This document shows positions 43,511-52,342 of a stretch of DNA of 64,000 bases, in pieces. How positions within the stretch are numbered: position 1 is the first letter of the stretch; the number at the start of each line of letters is the position of its first letter. The translations under genes were made by a program, and so were the position numbers. The stretch spans positions 3,472,001-3,536,000 of the forward strand of contig NZ_JAZHRV010000001.1 in the NCBI RefSeq assembly GCF_036924595.1, given 5' to 3'. This DNA comes from Bradyrhizobium algeriense (GTDB lineage: Bacteria > Pseudomonadota > Alphaproteobacteria > Rhizobiales > Xanthobacteraceae). The notes beneath the pieces are model-generated. The model searched no databases. It was not told where the DNA came from and was given only the letters and a program-made list of their open reading frames with translations.

Positions 43511-44728
43511 TCAGGTCGCCGCCGGCACATGGCGTTGCGAGGCTGCGCGGCCGGCGGTCTTGCGCCGCCAGTTCTCCAGCGACAGCGGCAGCTCTTCCGC
43601 GGCCTCGACCCGGTTACGGCCGCCGCGCTTGGCCTGATAGAGCGCGGTATCGGCCGCCGCCAGCAACACGTCGAGCTCCGTGCCCGCCGGACCGCCCGCG
43701 ACGCCGATGCTGACGGTGGTGTCGACCGGACCTTCCTCGCAGGCGATGTTGGACGCCTCGAACGCCTCGCGCACGCGCTCGGCCACGATCACGCCCTCGT
43801 CCAGCGAACACGCCAACAACGCCGCGAATTCCTCGCCGCCGATCCGCCCCGACAGGTCGCTGATGCGCAAACTGCTGACCACGACGGTGGAGAACAGTTT
43901 GAGGATCTCGTCGCCTGCCGGATGGCCGAAGCGGTCATTGATGCTCTTGAAATGGTCGATGTCGAAAATCATCACCGTCACCGGCCGCCCCGCGGCAGCC
44001 TCGCGTTCGATCACCCGGTTGCTGGCCTCCGTGAAACCGCGGCGGTTCAGCATTCCGCTCAAGGGATCGACCGAAGCCGCGGTCTTGTGCACCGTCACGG
44101 CGCGGTCCGACACCAGCATGAAGATGACGAACACGGTGCCGATCGCGTACAGCACCAGTTCGATCGAAAACGCCGTCACCCAGATGCTGCTGGTGAAAGT
44201 TTCGTCATGCGGGCGCAGGAGGCTGCCGAGCAGGATCGGCAGCGCCAGCACGCAACCATGCATCACGGGCACGGCAATCGTCGGCCAGCGATTGTGCATC
44301 GTCCGCCGGCGTTCGCTCCACAATTCGGAAGCCGTCAGTCCCGCATAGATCGCGACGATCGCCGCCCCGACGATCAGCCGCATGGCGGGATTCAATGATG
44401 GCACAGCCAGCACCATGCTGATCCAGACGATCGCGCCGAACAACAGCCCTGGCAGATTGGGCTTGCGGCCGTGGAAGACGCGCGAGGCATTCCAGACCAT
44501 GCCGCAGGCCACGAAGCCGAGCGCATGCAGCGCCAGCAACAGCGGCTCGCCGAGTCTGGCGCCGCCGATGGTCCAGATCGCCACCGACGATGCGCCAAGC
44601 AGATAGGCCGTCCCCCACCACTTCAAGGCTGGAATGTTTTCCTGCTTGCCGAACAGCAGCAGCATGGCCCCGAGCATGCCTGCAACCATCGTGGCAAACA
44701 GATATAGCGTGGAAGTATCGAACGACAT
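43511..44728 (-). CDS. Membrane-bound diguanylate cyclase (GGDEF)
   Basis: A 405-residue protein that should make cyclic di-GMP. The N-terminal half (about residues 5-205) has six or seven membrane helices of unknown sensory type. The GGDEF domain (about 230-390) shows DPLSGMLNRRGF, IFDIDHFKSINDRFGHPAGD and the active-site SGRIGGEEFAALLA, so it is probably active. No RxxD inhibitory motif precedes the signature. The start at 44728 was chosen because the MSFDTSTLYLF opening begins the first helix. No EAL gene is adjacent. Confidence 0.92.
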   Translation of the reverse strand: MSFDTSTLYLFATMVAGMLGAMLLLFGKQENIPALKWWGTAYLLGASSVAIWTIGGARLGEPLLLALHALGFVACGMVWNASRVFHGRKPNLPGLLFGAIVWISMVLAVPSLNPAMRLIVGAAIVAIYAGLTASELWSERRRTMHNRWPTIAVPVMHGCVLALPILLGSLLRPHDETFTSSIWVTAFSIELVLYAIGTVFVIFMLVSDRAVTVHKTAASVDPLSGMLNRRGFTEASNRVIEREAAAGRPVTVMIFDIDHFKSINDRFGHPAGDEILKLFSTVVVSSLRISDLSGRIGGEEFAALLACSLDEGVIVAERVREAFEASNIACEEGPVDTTVSIGVAGGPAGTELDVLLAAADTALYQAKRGGRNRVEAAEELPLSLENWRRKTAGRAASQRHVPAAT

Positions 44729-44890
44729 GGGCTCACCCGAACGCGTGTGATGCAACTTGTTCGGCGCACACTGAAATGCAATTTCGCGCCATCGCATTGG
44801 GGACACTAGGAGCGCCGTGTTCCATTTTCGTTTGTGCGGGTAAGCAAGTTTTCACGAAAATCCGTGGTAACCCATCACTAAATAGTAAGC

Positions 44891-44920
44891 AAAAAGGGCG
44901 CCCGATCGGGCGCCCTTTTT
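44891..44920 (-). terminator. Rho-independent terminator after rpsI
   Basis: A perfect 30-base palindrome: AAAAAGGGCGCCC, GATC, GGGCGCCCTTTTT. It lies 42 bases past the rpsI stop and could also serve transcripts from the opposite strand. Confidence 0.93.
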
Positions 44921-44962
44921 CTTTCGCGAATGCAGCAAGCACTGCAAATTTTAGCGAAGCAA

Positions 44963-45439
44963 TTAGCGCTTCGAGAACTGGAACGACTTGCGCGCTTTCG
45001 CCCGGCCGTACTTCTTGCGCTCCACGGTGCGGGAGTCGCGGGTCAGGAAGCCGCCCTTCTTCAGGACGCCGCGCAGATCCGGTTCGAAGTTCGTCAGCGC
45101 CTTCGAGATGCCGTGACGCACGGCACCCGCCTGGCCCGACAGACCGCCGCCGGCGACCGTGCAGATGACGTCGTACTGGCCGGCGCGCGCGGCGGCGACC
45201 AGTGGCTGCTGGATCAGCATGCGCAGAACCGGGCGGGCGAAATAGACTTCGACTTCGCGGGTGTTGACCACGATCTTGCCGGCGCCCGGCTTGATCCAGA
45301 CGCGGGCAACCGCGTCCTTGCGCTTGCCGGTGGCATAGGCGCGGCCGTATTTGTCGACCTTCTTGACGTATTTCGGCGCTTCGGGAGCGGCCGTCTTCAG
45401 CGACGCCAACTGGTCGAGAGACTGCATGGTATCCGACAT
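44963..45439 (-). CDS. rpsI: Ribosomal protein S9
   Basis: A 158-residue S9 (uS9) of the small ribosomal subunit. The core domain reads [21 protein letters not shown], then [18 protein letters not shown] and [19 protein letters not shown]. The C-terminal tail ending in [11 protein letters not shown] reaches the P-site tRNA. The N-terminal extension of about 28 residues is typical of alphaproteobacteria. It lies one base after rplM and forms the standard L13-S9 operon. Confidence 0.98.
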   Translation of the reverse strand: MSDTMQSLDQLASLKTAAPEAPKYVKKVDKYGRAYATGKRKDAVARVWIKPGAGKIVVNTREVEVYFARPVLRMLIQQPLVAAARAGQYDVICTVAGGGLSGQAGAVRHGISKALTNFEPDLRGVLKKGGFLTRDSRTVERKKYGRAKARKSFQFSKR

Positions 45440-45440
45440 C

Positions 45441-45905
45441 TTATGCGGCCCTCATGTTCTTGCGGTTCATCGAAGCGATATCAACCTTCTCGGGCTGCTG
45501 GGCTTCATGCGGATGTTCGGCGCCGGGATAAACGCGCAGATTGCCCATCTGTACACGGCCGAGCGGACCGCGCGGGATCATGCGCTCGATGGCCTTCTCG
45601 ACCACGCGCTCGGGGAAACGACCCTCGAGGATCGACTTCGCGGTGCGTTCCTTGATGCCGCCGATGAAGCCGGTGTGCTTGTAGTAGACCTTGTTGTCGC
45701 GCTTGCGGCCGGTCAGCACGACATGCGCCGCATTGATGATGACGACGTTGTCGCCGCAATCGACGTGAGGCGTGTAGGTCGGGAGGTGCTTGCCGCGCAG
45801 GCGCATGGCGACGAGCGTGGCGAGACGGCCGACCACCAGACCCTTGGCGTCGATCAGCACCCACTTCTTCGTCACCTCGGCGGGCTTTGCCGAATAGGTT
45901 TTCAT
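45441..45905 (-). CDS. rplM: Ribosomal protein L13
   Basis: A 154-residue L13 (uL13) of the large subunit. Signatures include [40 protein letters not shown], and [25 protein letters not shown]. It is the first gene of the leftward rplM-rpsI operon. Confidence 0.98.
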   Translation of the reverse strand: MKTYSAKPAEVTKKWVLIDAKGLVVGRLATLVAMRLRGKHLPTYTPHVDCGDNVVIINAAHVVLTGRKRDNKVYYKHTGFIGGIKERTAKSILEGRFPERVVEKAIERMIPRGPLGRVQMGNLRVYPGAEHPHEAQQPEKVDIASMNRKNMRAA

Positions 45906-46059
45906 GTGAGGAAATCCGTGAAAATGGAAATCGGCGCCAGATGCGCCGAACTGGGCGGTTTCTAGAGAACGGCGCGTTGTCCGTCAACGCCGGCGCGCAT
46001 AAATTATCTCTGCAAGAACAGTCACTTATAAATATGGTGCAATAGTACCGCTAAAAACC

Positions 46060-46488
46060 CTACGTATTTGGAATGGAGTAGGTCGCCGTCACATGGGCGA
46101 TCGGATCGGGCGACGATCCCGACAGCAGGTTGACCTCGCCGACCGCCAGGCGCTTGCCGAGCTTCAACAGCTTCGCCGCGGCCAGCACGTCCTGGCCTGG
46201 CAGGCCCTTACGCAGGAAATTGATGTTGAGGTTGGTAGTTACCGCCAGTCCCACCGGGCCGATCGCCGAGAGCAGCACCACATACATCGCGAAATCAGCC
46301 ATCGCCATCAGCGTCGGCCCCGACACCGTGCCGCCCGGACGCAGCATGCGCTCGTCATAGCGCCGCCGCAGCAGGCAGGTTTCGCCGTCGGCGCTCTCGA
46401 TGGTGATATCGCCGTCGCTGAAGGCCTGCGGAAATTCCTCGCGGAGGAACTTCTCCAGCTCAGCCACGCTCATTTTCGCTGCCGCCAT
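46060..46488 (-). CDS. PaaI-family hotdog-fold thioesterase
   Basis: A 142-residue hotdog thioesterase. The central helix region reads RPGGTVSGPTLMAMADFAMYV, with the aspartate typical of acyl-CoA thioesterases of the PaaI/YbgC type, followed by VTTNLNINFLRKGLPGQDV. Family members hydrolyse acyl-CoA or phenylacetyl-CoA derivatives. It is divergent from a crotonase gene (86 bases between starts), which hints at shared acyl-CoA metabolism, but neither gene reveals a specific pathway. Confidence 0.9.
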   Translation of the reverse strand: MAAAKMSVAELEKFLREEFPQAFSDGDITIESADGETCLLRRRYDERMLRPGGTVSGPTLMAMADFAMYVVLLSAIGPVGLAVTTNLNINFLRKGLPGQDVLAAAKLLKLGKRLAVGEVNLLSGSSPDPIAHVTATYSIPNT

Positions 46489-46574
46489 GCCGCCCCTGCC
46501 CTCGCATCAGGGTGCCTGTTACATTAGGTTGTCATCAAAGCCCAAATAAAAATCTCGGAGTGGAAACCTCAGAA

Positions 46575-47399
46575 ATGCCCGCCCAGACTGCTCGCGCGCC
46601 CACGCCACAACCTCCGATCCTGCTGCAGGAAAATGTCGGCAGCATCCGCCTGCTCACCCTCAACCGACCGGCAGCGCGCAACAGCCTCTCGGAGGGCCTG
46701 ATCGCCGAGCTGCACGGCGCGCTGAAGCAAATCCACGACGACAACAGCGTCCGCGCCGTCGTCATCGCGGCCAACGGTCCGGCCTTCTCCGCGGGCCACG
46801 ACATGAAGGAGCTGACCGCGCGCCGCAGCGATGCCGATCGCGGACGCGCCTATTTCGGGCAGATCATGAACGCCTGCAGCGCGATGATGCAGGCGGTCGT
46901 GCATCTGCCGAAGCCCGTGGTCGCTGCCGTGCAGGGCATCGCGACCGCCGCCGGCTGCCAGCTCGTGGCAAGCTGCGATCTCGCGGTCGCCTCCGAGGCC
47001 GCGGGCTTCGCCACCCCCGGCGTCGATATCGGCCTGTTCTGCTCGACGCCCATGGTGGCGCTGTCGCGCAACATCCCGCGCAAGCAGGCGATGGAGATGC
47101 TGCTCACGGGCGAGCCGATTTCGGCGGCAACGGCGAAGAACATCGGCCTCGTCAACCGCGTCGTCGCCGCCGGCACCGAACGCGATGCGGCGATCGCGCT
47201 GGCACAGAAGGTTGCGCTCAAATCCGCCTATACCGTCAAGCTCGGCAAGGAGGCGTTCTATCGCCAGGCCGAAATGAGCCTTGCCGACGCCTACCGCTAT
47301 GCGGCGGAAGTGATGACCGAGAACATGATGGCGCGCGACGCCGAGGAAGGCATCGGCGCCTTTATCGAGAAGCGCGAACCGAAATGGCAGGATAAGTGA
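46575..47399 (+). CDS. Crotonase-family protein, ECHDC3-like, catalytic glutamates absent
   Basis: A 274-residue crotonase-fold protein. The stretch ATAAGCQLVASCDLAVASEA and FATPGVDIGLFCSTP match the branch that includes human ECHDC3. The two glutamates used by classical hydratases are replaced by Q129 (GCQL) and G149 (TPG), while the oxyanion-hole region FSAGHDMKEL is kept. Straight enoyl-CoA hydration is therefore doubtful; isomerase, hydrolase or non-enzymatic roles are possible. The ATG at 46575 was chosen from the MPAQTARAP opening. It is divergent from a PaaI-type thioesterase. Confidence 0.85.
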   Translation: MPAQTARAPTPQPPILLQENVGSIRLLTLNRPAARNSLSEGLIAELHGALKQIHDDNSVRAVVIAANGPAFSAGHDMKELTARRSDADRGRAYFGQIMNACSAMMQAVVHLPKPVVAAVQGIATAAGCQLVASCDLAVASEAAGFATPGVDIGLFCSTPMVALSRNIPRKQAMEMLLTGEPISAATAKNIGLVNRVVAAGTERDAAIALAQKVALKSAYTVKLGKEAFYRQAEMSLADAYRYAAEVMTENMMARDAEEGIGAFIEKREPKWQDK

Positions 47400-47412
47400 C
47401 GACGCAGAGCGT

Positions 47413-47510
47413 CGTCATTCCGGGGCTCACGAAGCGAGAACTACGATGCGCGATTGCGCATCGGAGAATCTCGAGATTCCGGGTTCTCGCTTCGCGAGCC
47501 CCGGAATGAC
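47413..47510. repeat. Palindromic intergenic repeat (GTCATTCCGGGGCTC family)
   Basis: GTCATTCCGGGGCTC with the following CGAAGCGAGAAC pairs with GTTCTCGCTTCGCGAGCCCC and the terminal GGAATGAC arm across about 45 bases. It occupies most of the gap between the crotonase and the CoA-binding-protein genes. I recognise it as a common Bradyrhizobium intergenic element. Confidence 0.85.
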
Positions 47511-47524
47511 CATGCAGGACCAAG

Positions 47525-48109
47525 ATGAACCACGACAATTACGACGATAACTACATCCGCGGCATCCTCAACTCCGTGAAGTCGATCGCGATGGTCGGCG
47601 CCTCGCCGGTCAATGTGCGGCCGAGCTATTTTGCGTTCAAATATCTGGCACAGCGCGGCTACGACATGATTCCGGTCAATCCGGGTCACGTCGGCAACAG
47701 CCTGCTCGACAAACCCTTCGTCGCCTCGCTGTCGGATATCGGCCGTCCAATCGACATGATCGACATCTTCCGCAATTCCAGCCACATCATGCCCGTCGTC
47801 GACGAAGCCCTGACATTGTCGCCGCCGCCGAAAGTGATCTGGATGCAGCTCGGCGCGCGCGACGACGCGGCTGCCGAGAAGGCCGAAGCCGCCGGCCTCA
47901 AGGTGGTGATGAATCGTTGTCCCAAGATCGAGTATGGACGGCTGTCGTCGGAAATTTCATGGATGGGCGTCAATTCGCGCACGCTGAGCTCGAAGCGCGC
48001 GCCGATCCCGACCCAGGGGATGCGGCTGTCGCTCAACCGGATGAGCGTCGGCGGCGGCGCGACCGCAGCATCGGATCGCGCCGCAAAGAACAAAAGCGAG
48101 CCGACGTGA
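47525..48109 (+). CDS. CoA-binding domain protein (YccU-like)
   Basis: A 194-residue protein with a succinyl-CoA-synthetase-type CoA-binding Rossmann fold: KSIAMVGASPVNVRPSYFAF near residue 20, GYDMIPVNPGHVGNSLLDK and VIWMQLGARDDAAAEKAEAAGLKVVMNRCPKIEYGRL. The family is widespread and uncharacterised; a role in CoA binding or acyl-CoA sensing is inferred from the fold. The C-terminal 40 residues are low-complexity. It precedes metY by 164 bases on the same strand. Confidence 0.88.
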   Translation: MNHDNYDDNYIRGILNSVKSIAMVGASPVNVRPSYFAFKYLAQRGYDMIPVNPGHVGNSLLDKPFVASLSDIGRPIDMIDIFRNSSHIMPVVDEALTLSPPPKVIWMQLGARDDAAAEKAEAAGLKVVMNRCPKIEYGRLSSEISWMGVNSRTLSSKRAPIPTQGMRLSLNRMSVGGGATAASDRAAKNKSEPT

Positions 48110-48116
48110 CGCAATA

Positions 48117-48132
48117 CGAAACGATCGTTTCG
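48117..48132. promoter_or_regulatory. 16-bp perfect palindrome upstream of metY
   Basis: CGAAACGATCGTTTCG is a perfect palindrome located between the CoA-binding-protein gene and metY, 140 bases upstream of the metY start. Its length and symmetry fit a dimeric regulator site, but no regulator gene is adjacent. Confidence 0.35.
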
Positions 48133-48237
48133 AACACGCCGCAAGAAGAAGCAGACGCATTTCTAATTCACGATATGTGATCCCCTCGCCTTGACGCCGG
48201 ACGCGGCGGCGATCAGCATCTTCAGCGCATTTTCAAA

Positions 48238-48261
48238 CAAGCTCAAGAACAAGCTCAAGAA
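48238..48261 (+). repeat. 12-bp tandem duplication in the metY leader
   Basis: CAAGCTCAAGAA occurs twice in a row, ending 12 bases before the metY ATG, and the AGGA ribosome-binding site follows directly. A small tandem duplication of this kind can vary by slipped-strand events and would change leader length only. Confidence 0.8.
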
Positions 48262-48273
48262 CAGGACGCACAG

Positions 48274-49554
48274 ATGACCGACCGTCTCCCGGGATTTTCG
48301 ACCCTTGCCGTGCATGCCGGCGCGCAGCCCGATCCCACCACCGGCGCACGGGTGACGCCGATCTATCAAACCACGTCCTTCGTGTTCAACGATGCCGACC
48401 ATGCCGCCTCCCTGTTCGGGCTGCAGGCGTTCGGCAACATCTATACCCGCATCGGCAACCCGACCACCGCCGTGCTGGAAGAGCGCATTGCGGCGCTGGA
48501 AGGCGGCACCGCGGCGCTCGCGGTCGCCTCGGGACACGCGGCGCAGGTCGTCGTGCTGCAGCAACTGTTGATGCCCGGCGACGAGTTCATCGCCGCGCGA
48601 AAACTCTATGGCGGCTCGATCAACCAGTTCACGCATGCGTTCAAGAGTTTTGGCTGGAACGTGGCGTGGGCCGACCCTGATGATATCGGCAGCTTCGAGC
48701 GCGCGGTGACGCCGCGCACCAAGGCGATCTTCATCGAATCGATCGCCAATCCCGCCGGCAGCATCACCGACATCGAGGCGATTGCGGAAGTGGCCCGCAA
48801 GGCCGGTGTGCCGTTGATCGTCGACAACACGCTGGCGACGCCCTACTTGATCCGCCCGATCGATCATGGGGCCGATATCGTCGTGCACTCGCTGACGAAA
48901 TTTCTCGGCGGCCACGGCAATTCGCTCGGCGGCGTCATCGTCGACGGCGGCACCTTCGACTGGTCAAAGGACAACAAATATCCGATGCTCAACGAGCCGC
49001 GGCCCGAATATCACGGCATCAGGATCCAGGAGACGTTTGGCAATTTCGCCTTCGCGATTGCCTGCCGCGTGCTGGGCTTGCGCGACCTCGGCCCGGCGAT
49101 CTCACCGTTCAACGCCTTCATGATCCTGACCGGCATCGAGACGCTGCCGCTGCGCATGCAGAAGCATTGCGAAAACGCCAAGGCGGTCGCGGAATTCCTT
49201 GCCGGCCATTCCGCGGTGGCGTCGGTGAACTATGCCGGCCTCGCCAGCGACAAGTACAACAAGCTCGCGCGCAAATACGCGCCGAAGGGCGCCGGTGCGG
49301 TGTTCACCTTCAGCCTGCGGGGCGGCTACGACGCCGGCGTCAACCTGGTGTCGAACCTGAAACTGTTCTCGCATCTGGCCAATGTCGGCGACACCCGCTC
49401 GCTGGTGATTCACCCGGCATCGACCACGCACAGCCAGCTCGACGACGCCGCCAAGGTGAGATCCGGCGCCGCGCCCGATGTCGTACGCCTGTCGATCGGC
49501 ATCGAGGACAAGGAAGACCTGATCGCGGATCTGGAGCAGGCGCTGAGCGCGTAA
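48274..49554 (+). CDS. metY: O-acetylhomoserine sulfhydrylase / aminocarboxypropyltransferase
   Basis: A 426-residue PLP enzyme of the Cys/Met metabolism family that makes homocysteine from O-acetylhomoserine and sulphide. Signatures are YTRIGNPTTAVLEERIAALEGG near residue 60 and VHSLTKFLGGHGNSLGGV near 205, where the lysine binds PLP. The C-terminal HPASTTHSQL segment and the longer length (about 425 residues) favour the MetY branch over MetZ or cystathionine enzymes. No SAM riboswitch was recognised in the leader. It lies downstream of the CoA-binding-protein gene. Confidence 0.93.
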   Translation: MTDRLPGFSTLAVHAGAQPDPTTGARVTPIYQTTSFVFNDADHAASLFGLQAFGNIYTRIGNPTTAVLEERIAALEGGTAALAVASGHAAQVVVLQQLLMPGDEFIAARKLYGGSINQFTHAFKSFGWNVAWADPDDIGSFERAVTPRTKAIFIESIANPAGSITDIEAIAEVARKAGVPLIVDNTLATPYLIRPIDHGADIVVHSLTKFLGGHGNSLGGVIVDGGTFDWSKDNKYPMLNEPRPEYHGIRIQETFGNFAFAIACRVLGLRDLGPAISPFNAFMILTGIETLPLRMQKHCENAKAVAEFLAGHSAVASVNYAGLASDKYNKLARKYAPKGAGAVFTFSLRGGYDAGVNLVSNLKLFSHLANVGDTRSLVIHPASTTHSQLDDAAKVRSGAAPDVVRLSIGIEDKEDLIADLEQALSA

Positions 49555-49566
49555 CGGCCCCTCGGC

Positions 49567-49679
49567 CGTCATTGCCCGCGACAAACGCGAAGCGTTTGCG
49601 CAAGGGAGCGAAGCGACGAAGCAATCCATTCTTTCTTCGTGCAGAAGGATGGATTGCTTCGCTTCGCTCGCAATGACGG
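49567..49679. repeat. Palindromic repeat (REP-like), long form
   Basis: CGTCATTGCCCGCGACAAACG, GAAGCGTTTGCGCAAGGGAG and CGAAGCGACGAAGCAATCC on the left are answered by GGATTGCTTCGCTTCGCTCG and CAATGACGG on the right, around a smaller inner hairpin. The same family occurs at 16791-16866, and one arm at 15880-15922. It follows metY by a dozen bases. Confidence 0.88.
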
Positions 49680-49816
49680 AAACTCCTGTCTGCAATGCCA
49701 GCGACCGGCCGCGGCCTGCCCCCAAACAACTCTCATCCCCCAATCACAAGTCTCTCGTTAACGCTCATTCCGGCATAAAGTGGCGCTGAGCCGCCCTCGA
49801 TGATTCGGAGCCAACG

Positions 49817-50308
49817 ATGCTGCGCTGGATGACGCCATTCCTGATCGCGATCTTCGCGATCGGAACCGCCGCCGCCGACGAAATCCCCGCTCCCAAGAGC
49901 GCGGACAGCCCCGCCCCCAGGAGCGCCGAGGGCACCCCCGCCCCCAAGCGTGCCGCCCCCAAAAACGCCACGGTTCGCGCTGCCAGCAAACTGCCGCCCG
50001 GCCTGCCCCGCGCCCATTACAATTACCGGACCACCGTTGCGCCCGCCGCTGCCCCCCTTTATGTGCGCCGCGGCCGCACGCTGGTGGTCGAGGAAGAGGA
50101 TCCTGACGTGCTGTTCACGCCGGTGGGCGTGGTGCCTTATGCGCCGCGCGTCTACGGCACGCCGCTGCTGCCGGGCTCTTCCACGCTGCCCGGCTATTAC
50201 GGTACCAACCATTCCTACAGCTATGACGGCCCCTATTACGGCGGCCCGTCCTATGGCCCCTATTGGAACCGTCTGCCGTACGCTTGCGGCGTGTACGGAT
50301 ATTGCTAA
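49817..50308 (+). CDS. Secreted hypothetical protein, Pro/Tyr/Gly-rich
   Basis: A 163-residue exported protein. The signal peptide is MLRWMTPFLIAIFAIGTAAA. The N-terminal mature part repeats a short PAPKSADSPAPRSAEGTPAP pattern. The C-terminal half is rich in Tyr and Gly and ends with a motif YWNRLPYACGVYGYC that I recognise from hypothetical proteins of Bradyrhizobium. Two cysteines at the end could form a disulphide. It lies just upstream of nadQ (36 bases) but has no evident link to NAD metabolism. Confidence 0.7.
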   Translation: MLRWMTPFLIAIFAIGTAAADEIPAPKSADSPAPRSAEGTPAPKRAAPKNATVRAASKLPPGLPRAHYNYRTTVAPAAAPLYVRRGRTLVVEEEDPDVLFTPVGVVPYAPRVYGTPLLPGSSTLPGYYGTNHSYSYDGPYYGGPSYGPYWNRLPYACGVYGYC

Positions 50309-50344
50309 ACGCGCATTAGACAATAACGGAGACGGACGACCAAC

Positions 50345-51301
50345 GTGGCAGGGGCACCGCGGAGAACCAGCAAGACGGGCGCTGCCAATGCGACCACGGC
50401 GGACCTCGTCGCCGTCCTCGTCGCCGTCACCGACGGCGAGCCCAAGATCATGACCATTGCCAACGACGGCGCGCTGCCGAGCGGCCCGTTCGAATTTGCG
50501 CACCGTTCGCTGCAGACGGGATTGCGGGCATGGGTCGAGGCGCAGACCGGCCATCCGCTCGGCTATGTCGAGCAGCTCTATACGTTCGCCGATCGCGGGC
50601 GGGCCGGCGACGCCAAGTCGCCGCATTCGATCTCGATCAGCTATTTGGGCCTGACCCGCGAAGACAAGGTCGGCGCGGGTTTTGAGGCGCATTGGTCCGG
50701 CTGGTACGAATATTTCCCATGGGAGGATCAGCGGGCCGGTCTCCCTGCTTCGCTGGCGAAGACATTGGCGTCGCGGCTGCGGGCATGGGCAAAGTCCGCG
50801 GCGACGACGAGCCTGCAGCGCGAACGCTGGCAGCGCGTCGCCATCACGTTTGGCCTCGACGATCGCGAATGGAACGAGGAGCTGGTGCTGCAGCGCTACG
50901 AGCTGCTCTATGAAGCTGGCCTAGTCCCGGAAGCCGTGCGTGACGGGGCACCGGCGACGACCGTCATTCCGGGCAAACCAATGACCGGAGATCACCGCCG
51001 CATTCTCGCCACCGGGATCGCGCGGTTGCGCGCCAAGATCAAATACCGTCCCGTGGTGTTCGAGTTGATGCCGGCGGAATTCACCCTGCTGCAACTGCAA
51101 CGCAGCGTTGAGGCGCTTGCAGGCCGGCTGGTGCACAAGCAGAATTTTCGCCGCCTGATCGAGCAGCAGCAACTCGTTGAGGAAACTGGCGCAATCGCCG
51201 CCGATACCGTCGGCCGCCCGGCCAAGCTGTTCCGGTTCCGCCACGGCGTGCTGGCGGAACGGGCGATCGTCGGAACCAAGCTCCCGCTATCGCGCACTTG
51301 A
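50345..51301 (+). CDS. nadQ: NadQ-type transcriptional regulator of NAD biosynthesis
   Basis: A 318-residue regulator made of an N-terminal Nudix-like domain (TADLVAVLVAVTDGEPKIMT onward, about residues 18-160) and a C-terminal winged-helix domain (about 215-318, including FTLLQLQRSVEALAGRLVHK and GRPAKLFRFRHGV). The Nudix-box glutamates are not evident, so it is probably a ligand sensor rather than a hydrolase. Such regulators repress de novo NAD synthesis genes in alphaproteobacteria. It sits directly upstream of nadABC, and tandem palindromes lie between it and nadA. The start is GTG at 50345. Confidence 0.88.
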   Translation: MAGAPRRTSKTGAANATTADLVAVLVAVTDGEPKIMTIANDGALPSGPFEFAHRSLQTGLRAWVEAQTGHPLGYVEQLYTFADRGRAGDAKSPHSISISYLGLTREDKVGAGFEAHWSGWYEYFPWEDQRAGLPASLAKTLASRLRAWAKSAATTSLQRERWQRVAITFGLDDREWNEELVLQRYELLYEAGLVPEAVRDGAPATTVIPGKPMTGDHRRILATGIARLRAKIKYRPVVFELMPAEFTLLQLQRSVEALAGRLVHKQNFRRLIEQQQLVEETGAIAADTVGRPAKLFRFRHGVLAERAIVGTKLPLSRT

Positions 51302-51308
51302 CATCGGT

Positions 51309-51354
51309 TATGCTCAGGATAAGTATAAGCCAAGATATACTCAAGGAGAGTATA
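51309..51354 (+). promoter_or_regulatory. Tandem palindromic operators upstream of nadABC (putative NadQ sites)
   Basis: Two similar inverted repeats lie side by side: TATGCTC-AGGAT-AAGTATA (51309-51327) and TATACTC-AAGGA-GAGTATA (51336-51354). The second is a perfect 7+5+7 palindrome. They are spaced 27 bases centre to centre, and the second includes the AAGGAG ribosome-binding site of nadA, whose ATG begins at 51356. Position and symmetry fit a repressor that shuts off nadABC, most simply the adjacent NadQ. Confidence 0.8.
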
Positions 51355-51355
51355 A

Positions 51356-52342
51356 ATGGCCAGCCTCAGCTCCACTGCACTCGCCCGTTCCGCAAAGCTT
51401 TACGACCGGGTCAAACGGGTCATCCCGCCGCCTGAATGGGCGGTTTTCGCCGAGGACGTCGACGCCATCCTCGAACTGAAGCGAAGCCGCAACGCGGTCG
51501 TCCTCGCGCATAATTACCAGACGCCTGAAATCTTCCACGGCGTCGCCGACATCGTGGGCGACAGCCTGTTGCTGGCGCGCGAAGCCACCAAGGTCGATGC
51601 CGACATCATCGTGCTGGCAGGCGTGCACTTCATGGCTGAGACGGCCAAGCTGCTGAACCCGGAAAAGACCGTGCTGATCCCCGACCTCGCGGCGGGTTGT
51701 TCGCTGGCCGACTCCATCACGGCGCAGGACGTGCGGCTGATGCGGCAGCGCTATCCCGGCGTCCCCGTCGTCACCTATGTCAACACCTCGTCGGCGGTGA
51801 AGGCGGAGTCCGATATCTGCTGCACCTCGGGCAATGCGCTCAAGGTCGTGGAGTCGCTCGGCGTCGAGCGCGTGATCATGCTGCCGGATGAATATCTGGC
51901 GCAGAACATCGCCACGCAGACGAACGTCAAGATCATCGCATGGAAAGGCCATTGCGAGGTGCACGAGCTGTTCACGGCATCCGACGTTCAGCAATTGCGC
52001 GAAAATCATCCTGACGTAACCATCCTGGCGCATCCGGAGTGCCCGCCCGAAGTGGTCGCGGAAGCCGATTTCTCTGGCTCGACGGCCGCGATGTCCGATT
52101 TTGTCGGCAAGCAGCGCCCGCCCAGGGTGGTGCTGCTGACGGAATGCTCGATGAGCGACAACGTTTCGGTGCTCCACCCCGACGTGGAGTTCATCCGGCC
52201 CTGCAATCTGTGCCCGCACATGAAGCGGATCACGCTGAAGAACATTCGCCATGCGCTGGAGACCGGCCGGCACGAGGTGACGATCGATCCCGCCATCGCT
52301 GTATCAGCCCGGCGTGCTGTCGAAAGGATGCTGGCGATATGA
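51356..52342 (+). CDS. nadA: Quinolinate synthase
   Basis: A 328-residue 4Fe-4S enzyme that condenses iminoaspartate with dihydroxyacetone phosphate to quinolinate. Signatures include [23 protein letters not shown] near residue 44, the VFMAETAK-type stretch [21 protein letters not shown], and the Fe-S cysteines C117 (GCSLADS region) and the [13 protein letters not shown] segment near residue 282. It is the first gene of nadABC, and its stop overlaps the nadB start (ATGA). Confidence 0.97.
   Translation: MASLSSTALARSAKLYDRVKRVIPPPEWAVFAEDVDAILELKRSRNAVVLAHNYQTPEIFHGVADIVGDSLLLAREATKVDADIIVLAGVHFMAETAKLLNPEKTVLIPDLAAGCSLADSITAQDVRLMRQRYPGVPVVTYVNTSSAVKAESDICCTSGNALKVVESLGVERVIMLPDEYLAQNIATQTNVKIIAWKGHCEVHELFTASDVQQLRENHPDVTILAHPECPPEVVAEADFSGSTAAMSDFVGKQRPPRVVLLTECSMSDNVSVLHPDVEFIRPCNLCPHMKRITLKNIRHALETGRHEVTIDPAIAVSARRAVERMLAI

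Noticed and set aside
48110..48273. Possible SAM-responsive riboswitch in front of metY
   Set aside because: I looked for SAM-II-like and other SAM-binding leader patterns because they occur before such genes in alphaproteobacteria, but found only a palindrome and a tandem repeat.
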